Translations under genes and position numbers: made by a program | Shown: piece by piece, positions 20,414-26,907 of the stretch | Numbering within the stretch: position 1 is the stretch's first letter | Layout of the letters: every line of letters starts with the position of its first letter | Assembly (NCBI GenBank): GCA_011773795.1 | Contig: WVWW01000195.1 | Location: 1 to 31,876 of the forward strand | DNA: 31,876 nucleotides | Reading direction: 5' to 3' | Source: Acidobacteriota bacterium | GTDB lineage: Bacteria; Acidobacteriota; Polarisedimenticolia; Polarisedimenticolales; Polarisedimenticolaceae | The notes under the pieces: model-generated | The model's database searches: none | What the model was told of the DNA's origin: nothing | What the model saw: the letters and a program-made list of their open reading frames with translations, nothing else

Positions 20414-22524
20414 TGAAGGTAGCGACGGCCAACCTGCTTCTCGAGATCGGTTGCGAGGAGATCCCCGCGCGGATGATTGCCGGCGCTTCACGGGAGTTGG
20501 AGAGCCGCGTGCTGAAGATCCTCGACGAGGCCGGGCTGGCCCACGGTCCTGCGGTCTCGTGGAGCGGAACCCGACGGTTGGCCCTGCGCGTCGACGCGGT
20601 CTCCGGCAAGCAGGAAGACCGGGACGAGCAGCTCCTGGGTCCACCTGCCAAGATCGCCTTCGATGAGCAGGACAAGCCGACACCGGCGGGCGTCGGTTTT
20701 GCGCGCAAGCAGGGCATCGCGCCGGAAGAGCTGAAGCGCATCGAGACCGATCGTGGCTGTTACGTCGGGTTCGAACGCCGTAGCAAGGGACGGACGATCG
20801 GCGAGATCCTCGCGGACGAGCTCCCGGCTCGGGTCGCGTCGATCCCGTTTCCGAAGAGCATGCGCTGGGGCGACGGCACGCACCGCTGGGTTCGCCCCGT
20901 TCACTGGGTCGTGGCGCTGCACGGGAAGCAGGTGCTGGAATTCGAGGTGTTCGGGGTCACCTCCGGCAAGCAGTCGGTCGGTCACCGGTTCCGCTCCAGC
21001 GGTCCGGTAGAGGTCGGCTCGGCCGATGACTACATCCCGGCGCTGGAGAAGGCCGGGGTCATCGTTGACGCGGGGAGGAGAAGGGCGTTAGTCGAGGGTC
21101 TTCTGCACAAGGCTGCGGAGGAGGCGGAGGGGCTTTTGGTCTCCGATCCGGCACTGCTCGACGAGGTCGCCAATCTCGTGGAGTGGCCCGGGGTCGTGAG
21201 GGGCGAGTTCGCGGCCGGCTACCTCGAGTTGCCCGACGAGTTGCTGGCGACGACCCTGCGGCATCATCAAAAATGTTTTTCCGTCGTCGGCGCGGACGCG
21301 GGAGCGCTGCCCGCGTTCCTCGCGGTGGCCAACACGGACGAGGACCCGGGCGGGCACATCCGCCGCGGAAACGAGTGGGTCGTCGGCGGGCGTCTCGAAG
21401 ATGCCGCGTTCTTCTGGCGTGAAGATCGCCGCGGCCGACTCGATGACCTGTCCCCTCGACTCGGCGGCGTGGTGTTCCATGCGAAGGTCGGGAGCTTCGC
21501 CGAGAAGAGCGCACGGATCGAAGCCCTCGCACGAGATCTGGGGCGCGCGATCGGAATCGACCCGGAGACGATCGATCACGCTGCGTCGGGGGCCCGGTTG
21601 TCCAAGAATGACTTGTTGACGGGCACCGTCGGGGAGTTCCCCGAGCTCCAGGGGCAGGTCGGTGGGTTGATGCTTCGCGCGGAGGGGGAGCCGGAACCCG
21701 TGGCGCTGGCGGTCTACGAGCACTACCGACCGGCGGGTGCCGGTGACGCTCTGCCCGAGAGCTTGACCGGCCGAGTGGTGTCGGTGGCGGACAAGCTGGA
21801 CAGCATCGCGAGCCTGATCGGGGTGGGGGAGACGCCGACCGGGTCGCGCGACCCACTCGGTTTGCGACGCGCTTCCAGCGGCGTCTTCCGCTGCATCGCG
21901 GAAAGCGGTTGGCCCCTTTCGATCAACGACCTGGCCGAGCTCTGCTCGGGCGGGGAGGCGGTCGCGTCGTTCCTGGCCGACCGTCTGACCCACTACACGA
22001 GGGAGACCGGGGCGACGGAGAACGAGATCCGCGCGGTTCAGCGGCCGCAGATCGACACCAGCGAATGGCGCACCTGGGCGCTGGGAGATATCGCGGCGCG
22101 GCTGGCCGCGATCGCCCGCGTGCGCGATCGCACCGACTTCGAGCAGCTTGCCGATCTGACGAAGCGAGTCGACAACATCCTGACCAAGGACAGCGGGGCG
22201 TTCGACGAGGCCGAATCGAAGGCCAAGGCGTCTGACTTCGACGAGGACGCTCCGGCGGCAACACAATTGACTGAAATGATGGATAGCGATAGGCAACGTC
22301 TCGACGCTTTGCTCGAAAAGCGCAGTTACTCGGCGATCGTCGATCTGCTGGCGGGGTACGTCGAGCCCGTCGAGGCCTTCTTTGTTGACGTGCTCGTCGT
22401 CGACGAGCAGAATCCGGCGGCCACTCTGGCGCGTCGCGATCTCATTCGCTCTCTGCACACGCTCTTGACCGGTTGCTTCGACTTGCGAGAGTTGGCCGGT
22501 CAGGCCGCGAAGAAAGGTTCCTAG
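20413..22524 (+). CDS. glyS: Glycyl-tRNA synthetase beta subunit
   Basis: A 703-residue beta chain that binds tRNA-Gly and is needed with GlyQ for charging. The N-terminus LLLEIGCEEIPARMI is the family signature. Then come GPPAKIAFDEQDKPTPAGVGFARKQG, KSMRWGDGTHRWVRPVHWVVALHG, LPDELLATTLRHHQKCFSV, an HD-like region and the LGLRRASSGVFRCI stretch. The C-terminal anticodon-binding part ends around FFVDVLVVDEQNPAATLARRDLIRSLHTLL. ATG 20413 is the likely start (a GTG three bases earlier is also in frame). The stop TAG shares a base with the GTG of ppdK. Length is normal. Confidence 0.96.
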   Translation: MKVATANLLLEIGCEEIPARMIAGASRELESRVLKILDEAGLAHGPAVSWSGTRRLALRVDAVSGKQEDRDEQLLGPPAKIAFDEQDKPTPAGVGFARKQGIAPEELKRIETDRGCYVGFERRSKGRTIGEILADELPARVASIPFPKSMRWGDGTHRWVRPVHWVVALHGKQVLEFEVFGVTSGKQSVGHRFRSSGPVEVGSADDYIPALEKAGVIVDAGRRRALVEGLLHKAAEEAEGLLVSDPALLDEVANLVEWPGVVRGEFAAGYLELPDELLATTLRHHQKCFSVVGADAGALPAFLAVANTDEDPGGHIRRGNEWVVGGRLEDAAFFWREDRRGRLDDLSPRLGGVVFHAKVGSFAEKSARIEALARDLGRAIGIDPETIDHAASGARLSKNDLLTGTVGEFPELQGQVGGLMLRAEGEPEPVALAVYEHYRPAGAGDALPESLTGRVVSVADKLDSIASLIGVGETPTGSRDPLGLRRASSGVFRCIAESGWPLSINDLAELCSGGEAVASFLADRLTHYTRETGATENEIRAVQRPQIDTSEWRTWALGDIAARLAAIARVRDRTDFEQLADLTKRVDNILTKDSGAFDEAESKAKASDFDEDAPAATQLTEMMDSDRQRLDALLEKRSYSAIVDLLAGYVEPVEAFFVDVLVVDEQNPAATLARRDLIRSLHTLLTGCFDLRELAGQAAKKGS

Positions 22525-25259
22525 TGGCTCAGAAACTGGTCTTTGCTTTTGGCGATGGGCGCGCCGACGGCGACGCCTCGATGAAGGATCTGCTCGGCGG
22601 CAAGGGGGCGAACCTCGCCGAGATGACACGGCTGGGGATCCCGGTGCCTCCGGGATTCACCATCTCCACTCGGGCGTGCAACCTGTTCCACGAACGTGGG
22701 GGCAAGATGCCCGCCGAGTTGAGGCCGCAAGTCGAACGAGCCATGGCCAAGCTGGAGAAACTCCAGGGCAAGCGCTTCGGCGACAGCGGCGACCCGCTGC
22801 TCGTCTCGGTGCGCTCGGGGGCCAAGTTCTCCATGCCCGGGATGATGGACACGGTGCTGAATCTCGGCCTCAACGATCGCGCCGTGGTCAGCCTGGCGGA
22901 GACCAGCGGCGATGAACGTTTCGCCTGGGACTCCTACCGTCGGTTCATTCAGATGTACGGCGATGTCGTTCTCGGGACGGGGAAGGAGCGGTTCGAGCAG
23001 GAGTTGGAGCAGCTCAAGCGGCGACGCAACGTCGCGCTGGACACGGACCTGACCGCCGCGGACCTGCGAGGTCTGGTGTCGCGCTACAAGAACATCGTTC
23101 GCCGGGTGGCCGGCAAAGCCTTTCCGCAGGAACCGGCGCGGCAGCTCTGGGGCGCCATCGGCGCCGTCTTCTCGAGCTGGAACAACGACCGCGCCCAGCG
23201 TTACCGACGGCAGTACGGCATCGCGGACGACCTCGGCACGGCGGTCAACGTCCAGTGCATGGTTTTCGGCAATCTCGGTGAGGACTGCGCGACGGGCGTG
23301 GCCTTCACCCGCAATCCGGCGACGGGCGAGAACGAGTTCTACGGCGAGTACCTGATCAACGCCCAGGGCGAGGACGTCGTCGCCGGAATCCGGACACCGC
23401 AGCCGGTTTGTAAGGAGCGAGAGGGCGACGCTTCACTCGAGGAAGCCATGCCGGTGCAGTTCAAGCAGCTTCAGAAGATCCGGGCGACGCTCGAGAAGCA
23501 TTACCGCGACATGCAGGACATCGAGTTCACGATCGAGCGCGGCAAGCTCTACATGCTCCAGACGCGTACCGGCAAGCGGACGGGGATGGCCGCATTGCAC
23601 ATCGCGTTCGATCTTTACGACGCCAAGCGCATCGATCAGAAAGAAGTCCTGCGCAGGATCGAGCCCGAGATGCTCGTGCAGCTGCTGGCCCCGGTGTTCG
23701 ACGCGGCGGAGCTCGCGCGTGCACGCAAGACGAGCCGCGTCTGCGGTCGCGGCCTGCCTGCCGGCCCGGGTGCCGCCAGCGGGGCGATCGCGTTCACGGC
23801 GGAACGCGCCGAGCAGATGCACGCCGAGGGCAAGACGGTCCTGCTCGTACGCAGCGAGACGAGCCCCGAGGACATCGGTGGGATGGTGGCCTCTTGTGGG
23901 ATCCTCACCAGCCGAGGAGGCATGACCTCGCACGCCGCCGTCGTGGCGCGCGGGATGGGGAAACCTTGCGTCGTCGGCGCGGAGGCTTTGCACGTCGATA
24001 CGTCCGCCGGGAAGCTCGTCGCCGGGAAACACACGCTGCGCGAGGGCGATGCGTTGTCGATCGACGGGAGCAGTGGCGAAGTAATCGTCGGAACGCTCGA
24101 GCCGCACCCGTCCGAGATCCAGCAGGTGCTCACTTCGAAGAAGACGGGGCGCTCGCAGGGTTCCCGGTCGTACCGACGGTTCGCCCAGTTGATGCGCTGG
24201 GCCGACCGCCACAAACGGCTGAAGGTCCGAACCAACGCGGATACGCCCCACGATTCGACCGTTGCCCGCGCGCTCGGGGCGGAGGGAATCGGACTGTGCC
24301 GCACCGAGCACATGTTCTTCGGGGAGGACCGGATCGCCGCGGTCCGCGAGATGATCCTCTCCGAGGATGCGCGACAGCGCGGCAAGGCGCTCAAGAAGCT
24401 GCTCCCGATGCAACGCCGAGACTTCCTCCGCATCTTCACCGCAATGGACGGTTTGCCGGTCACGATCCGACTGCTCGATCCGCCGCTCCACGAATTCCTG
24501 CCCACGGAGAAGGCTCAGTTCCGCCAGCTCGCGCAAGAGCTCGGGATGAGCGTGAAGCACGTCGAAGACAAGGTGCAAACGCTGGCGGAGGCCAATCCGA
24601 TGCTCGGGCATCGCGGCTGCCGCCTCGGCATCACCTTCCCGGAGATCTACGAGATGCAGGCGCGGGCGATCTTCGAGGCGGCAGCGGCATGCCGCAAGAA
24701 GAAGATTCGCGTCAAACCCGAGGTGATGATTCCCCTGATCGGAACGGTCGAGGAGTACCGCGAGCTCGCGGCGCTGATCCATGGTGTCGCCGAGTCGATC
24801 CACAAGAAGACGGGGCTGCGCCCGAAGTACCAGGTGGGTACGATGATCGAGATACCGCGGGCCTGTCTGGTCGCGGATCAGATCGCGGCTGAGGCCGAGT
24901 TCTTCAGCTTCGGCACGAACGACCTGACCCAGATGACCTACGGCTACTCGCGTGACGACGCCGGCAAGTTCCTGCCGGACTACCTGGAGCGCAGGATGCT
25001 CCCGGCCGATCCGTTTCAGACCCTGGACGCCCGTGGTGTCGGCCAGTTGCTGCAAATGGCGATCGGTAACGGACGGGCGACCCAACCGGGACTCAAGGTC
25101 GGTGTTTGCGGGGAGCACGGCGGCGATCCCGCATCCGTGAGGTTCTTCCACGAACGCAACGTGGACTACGTCTCCTGTTCCCCGTACCGGGTTCCGGTTG
25201 CGCGGCTGGCCGCGGCCCAGGCGGTCCTGTCGTCGAGCGCCGTCGGGAGTACCGCTTAG
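22524..25259 (+). CDS. ppdK: Pyruvate, phosphate dikinase
   Basis: A 911-residue enzyme converting pyruvate, ATP and phosphate to PEP, AMP and pyrophosphate, reversibly. The ATP-grasp N-terminal domain begins VFAFGDG...LLGGKGANLAEMTRLGIPVPPGF. The central swivelling domain has the catalytic histidine H470 in GGMTSHAAVVARGMGKPCVVG, with T468 at the site that a PPDK regulatory protein modifies in other organisms. The C-terminal TIM-barrel shows GIGLCRTEHMFF, GTMIEIPRACLVADQIA, SFGTNDLTQMTYGYSRDD and the catalytic C862 in GVCGEHGGDP. GTG 22524 is the start, overlapping the glyS stop (TAGTG), with AGAAAGG a few bases upstream. It closes the cluster; no terminator is visible before the next promoter. 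The direction of the reaction in the cell is not known from the sequence. Confidence 0.96.
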   Translation: MAQKLVFAFGDGRADGDASMKDLLGGKGANLAEMTRLGIPVPPGFTISTRACNLFHERGGKMPAELRPQVERAMAKLEKLQGKRFGDSGDPLLVSVRSGAKFSMPGMMDTVLNLGLNDRAVVSLAETSGDERFAWDSYRRFIQMYGDVVLGTGKERFEQELEQLKRRRNVALDTDLTAADLRGLVSRYKNIVRRVAGKAFPQEPARQLWGAIGAVFSSWNNDRAQRYRRQYGIADDLGTAVNVQCMVFGNLGEDCATGVAFTRNPATGENEFYGEYLINAQGEDVVAGIRTPQPVCKEREGDASLEEAMPVQFKQLQKIRATLEKHYRDMQDIEFTIERGKLYMLQTRTGKRTGMAALHIAFDLYDAKRIDQKEVLRRIEPEMLVQLLAPVFDAAELARARKTSRVCGRGLPAGPGAASGAIAFTAERAEQMHAEGKTVLLVRSETSPEDIGGMVASCGILTSRGGMTSHAAVVARGMGKPCVVGAEALHVDTSAGKLVAGKHTLREGDALSIDGSSGEVIVGTLEPHPSEIQQVLTSKKTGRSQGSRSYRRFAQLMRWADRHKRLKVRTNADTPHDSTVARALGAEGIGLCRTEHMFFGEDRIAAVREMILSEDARQRGKALKKLLPMQRRDFLRIFTAMDGLPVTIRLLDPPLHEFLPTEKAQFRQLAQELGMSVKHVEDKVQTLAEANPMLGHRGCRLGITFPEIYEMQARAIFEAAAACRKKKIRVKPEVMIPLIGTVEEYRELAALIHGVAESIHKKTGLRPKYQVGTMIEIPRACLVADQIAAEAEFFSFGTNDLTQMTYGYSRDDAGKFLPDYLERRMLPADPFQTLDARGVGQLLQMAIGNGRATQPGLKVGVCGEHGGDPASVRFFHERNVDYVSCSPYRVPVARLAAAQAVLSSSAVGSTA

Positions 25260-25295
25260 CTTTGTTCTTGAAATTTCTATGAATTGCGGGAGTTC

Positions 25296-25324
25296 TTGAC
25301 GCTTTCAGAGGCCAGATTTATAGT
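25296..25324 (+). promoter_or_regulatory. Sigma-70-type promoter of the DksA-like gene
   Basis: TTGACG (25296-25301), exactly 17 bases, then TATAGT (25319-25324). An A/T-rich stretch (about 25261-25285), unusual for this G+C-rich window, lies just upstream and could act as an UP element. Transcription would start near 25331, giving a ~35-base leader with a small hairpin (GGGCC 25339-25343, GGCCC 25350-25354) just before the GAGAGGA Shine-Dalgarno. Confidence 0.7.
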
Positions 25325-25365
25325 GACGCGATTTTTTGGGGCCGCTGTTGGCCCGAGAGGACCGA

Positions 25366-26190
25366 ATGAGCGCCAGAGCTCGGAAAAAAACGACAAAAAA
25401 AAAGACGACCAAGAGGGCGGCCAAGAAGAAAAAAACCGCCAAGCGAAAGACGGCCAAGAAGATCGCCAAGAAGAAGGCCAAGAAGAAGGCCAAGAAGAAG
25501 GTCGTCAAGAAGAAGACCGCCAAGAAAAAAACGGTGAAAAAAAAGGCGGTCAAGAAGAAAGCCAAGAAGAAGGTCGTCAAGAAGAAGGCGGTCAAGAAGA
25601 AGACCGCCAAGAAACCGAAACCGCAGCCCAAGCCCAAGCGGGTCCCGCTGACCGCCGAGGAGAAGCGGGAGCGGGCGCGGCAACGTGCGGCCCAGAAAAG
25701 ATTCCTCGCGGAGTCCATGGCACGACTGATCGCGCGTCGTGCCGCGCTGGTCGAGGCCTACCACAGCGCCAAGGGCAACACGAAGGCGTCGACCGCAGGC
25801 GGAACCGAGGACTACATCGACTACGCCGTCAGTTCCTACGAACGCGATTTCTCGCTTTCGTTGACCGAGATGGAGCGCAAACAACTGTTGTTGGTCGAAG
25901 AGGCGCTCAACCGTATCCGGCGCAAGGAGTACGGCCGCTGTCTCAATTGTGGGGTCGCGATCCCGCAACGACGCCTCGAGGTCGAGGCGTGGGCGCGGTA
26001 CTGCATCCCGTGCCAGGAGCTCGACGACCAGGGCCTGCTGGAGGAACCCGTGTTCGAGGCGGAGGTCGATGAGGAGACGACGCCCGCAGGGGAAGAAGAC
26101 GCCGAGAGCGAGGGCGATGACGGAGGGGGTGGCGAGGACTCGGACGACGACAGCGAGGACGACGATCTCGAAGAAGAAGACGAGGTCTGA
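25366..26190 (+). CDS. DksA/TraR-family zinc-finger protein with histone H1-like Lys-rich head and acidic tail
   Basis: A 274-residue, three-part protein. Residues 7-91 are about half lysine, built from repeats of the kind KKK-A/T/V-A/V, resembling eukaryotic H1 tails and bacterial Hc1/AlgP-like proteins. Residues ~95-222 are a DksA/TraR unit: a coiled coil whose tip has D149-x-x-D152-x-A154, the residue pattern DksA uses in the RNA polymerase secondary channel, then a four-Cys zinc finger (C192, C195, C213, C216). Residues ~226-274 are almost entirely Asp/Glu/Gly. Start ATG 25366 has GAGAGGA 4 bases upstream. It has its own strong promoter and ends in a hairpin shared with the converging sigma-like gene. 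The DksA core makes binding to RNA polymerase likely; DNA or polyanion binding by the head is inference. The coding DNA of the head is low-complexity with A runs up to 9. Confidence 0.85.
   Translation: MSARARKKTTKKKTTKRAAKKKKTAKRKTAKKIAKKKAKKKAKKKVVKKKTAKKKTVKKKAVKKKAKKKVVKKKAVKKKTAKKPKPQPKPKRVPLTAEEKRERARQRAAQKRFLAESMARLIARRAALVEAYHSAKGNTKASTAGGTEDYIDYAVSSYERDFSLSLTEMERKQLLLVEEALNRIRRKEYGRCLNCGVAIPQRRLEVEAWARYCIPCQELDDQGLLEEPVFEAEVDEETTPAGEEDAESEGDDGGGGEDSDDDSEDDDLEEEDEV
25380..25622 (+). repeat. Low-complexity Lys-codon repeat tract
   Basis: Tandem degenerate repeats of AAG/AAA codons interspersed with GCC, GTC, ACC and GCG encode the Lys-rich head of the DksA-like protein. Near-identical 12-15 base units recur, such as GCCAAGAAGAAG. 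Homopolymer A runs include 7 bases at 25384-25390 and 9 bases at 25395-25403. Such DNA is prone to copy-number change and slippage. Confidence 0.8.
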
Positions 26191-26203
26191 ATGAAAAAGG
26201 CTG

Positions 26204-26249
26204 CCCGCCGCCGAGAGCCAGGTTAGGGGGGTTGCTTCCCGGCGGCGGG
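26204..26249. terminator. Probable bidirectional terminator hairpin
   Basis: A perfect 10-bp inverted repeat (CCCGCCGCCG at 26204-26213 and CGGCGGCGGG at 26240-26249) encloses a 26-base loop. TCTTGTTT follows on the plus side, and the A run at 26194-26198 gives a T run on the minus strand. It sits between the stops of the converging DksA-like and sigma-like genes. The long loop and broken T tract make termination efficiency uncertain. Confidence 0.5.
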
Positions 26250-26269
26250 TCTTGTTTGGGGGGCAGGAA

Positions 26270-26629
26270 TCAGGCTAGCGAGAAGCGCACTTCGGCGCGG
26301 TGCTCCCGCAGTTGGTTGCGTAACTTGTCCTTGGCCTCTCGTTCGAGTTGCCGCACACGCTCCCGAGAGAGGTTGAGCGTCTTCCCGATCTCTTCGAGGG
26401 TCAGTTCTTTCCCACCGAGCAACCCGAACCGGTTGGTGATGATGTGCCGTTCACGGTCATCGAGAAAGTGGAGGGCGGAGCGGACCATCCGTTTCAACTC
26501 TCGCGAATAGATCCTGTCTTCCGGGTTCTGCGTCGTACGATCGGCAAGCAACGCCGATAAACGGCATCCCTGTTCCGGGTCGATGAACTCGTCGATCGAT
26601 CGCTCCCGCTGAAGAAGCGGAATGAACAT
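26270..26629 (-). CDS. Stand-alone sigma-70 region 3.2/region 4 protein (truncated or split sigma factor)
   Basis: A 119-residue protein resembling only the C-terminal end of a sigma-70 family factor. Residues ~10-50 (SIDEFIDPEQGCRLSALLADRTTQNPED) look like the region 3.2 linker. Residues ~53-106 are region 4, with the helix-turn-helix LTLEEIGKTLNLSRERVRQLEREAKDKLR, most like RpoH/RpoD region 4.2. Regions 1 to 3.1 are absent: the 278 bases upstream to the divergent mutL encode nothing sigma-like in any frame. The start ATG 26629 has a very strong Shine-Dalgarno, GGGAGGTG at 26641-26634, which argues for a living gene rather than a fragment. It converges on the DksA-like gene. It could be a co-activator binding core polymerase or the -35 element, a half of a two-part sigma, or a stable remnant. 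Confidence 0.8.
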   Translation of the reverse strand: MFIPLLQRERSIDEFIDPEQGCRLSALLADRTTQNPEDRIYSRELKRMVRSALHFLDDRERHIITNRFGLLGGKELTLEEIGKTLNLSRERVRQLEREAKDKLRNQLREHRAEVRFSLA

Positions 26630-26633
26630 CGGG

Positions 26634-26641
26634 CACCTCCC
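26634..26641 (-). promoter_or_regulatory. Strong Shine-Dalgarno of the sigma-like gene
   Basis: On the minus strand this reads GGGAGGTG, ending 4 bases before ATG 26629. It is among the best matches to the 16S rRNA 3' end in the window and fixes the start of the short sigma-like protein. Confidence 0.75.
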
Positions 26642-26688
26642 AAGTTCCCCTCGCCCCTGTCCAACAGCAACCCCTGTGCCGGGAATTT

Positions 26689-26758
26689 CGATTCGGGCCC
26701 CTTTTTCGCCTGTTTTGCGTCCTTTTTACAGCAAAAGGCGAAAAATGCCCGAAAATCG
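26689..26758. repeat. Long imperfect inverted repeat between the sigma-like gene and mutL
   Basis: Nested complementary arms: TTCGGGC (26692-26698) with GCCCGAA (26747-26753), TTTTTCGCC (26702-26710) with GGCGAAAAA (26737-26745), and TTTTGC (26713-26718) with GCAAAA (26731-26736). A 12-base loop (26719-26730) lies at the centre, and an outer CGA/TCG pair (26689-26691/26756-26758) adds to the stem across a 2-base bulge. In total about 25 base pairs form with small interruptions. It lies 50-120 bases upstream of the sigma-like Shine-Dalgarno. There is no T run after the stem, so it does not look like a simple terminator. Confidence 0.75.
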
Positions 26759-26872
26759 ACGGGCCGTCCCGCTGGTGCGACTTCCACGGCCCCGAGAGTA
26801 GCGCTTGAGGAGAGCACGAACGTGTCTCCTGCGGATGCAGAATCGGCACAACGGGGTGTCAACGCGGCACGA

Positions 26873-26881
26873 TGTTAAGAT
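26873..26881 (+). promoter_or_regulatory. Extended -10 element, mutL promoter
   Basis: TGTTAAGAT fits TGnTAnnnT. The predicted start is near 26888, leaving room for GGAG (26894-26897) ahead of the mutL GTG at 26908. No -35 of quality is seen on this strand. Confidence 0.4.
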
Positions 26882-26907
26882 CCCCTCCCACCTGGAGCGC
26901 CCTTCAC

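Noticed and set aside
25380..25622. CRISPR-like or minisatellite array
   Set aside because: Units are short, codon-phased and have no unique spacers; they encode a Lys-rich protein segment.
25284..26072. A 262-codon Gln/Glu-rich frame overlapping the DksA-like gene
   Set aside because: It is the shifted reading of the Lys repeat; the DksA frame has the promoter, the Shine-Dalgarno and the conserved domains. Kept only as a possible slippage product.
26191..26226. An 11-codon ORF directly after the DksA-like stop
   Set aside because: It falls in the terminator stem, lacks a Shine-Dalgarno, and its basic composition follows from the hairpin bases.
26457..26862. Minus-strand frames upstream of the sigma-like gene as a lost N-terminus
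   Set aside because: Their products contain nothing like sigma regions 1-3.1, so a frameshifted full-length sigma factor is not supported within the window.
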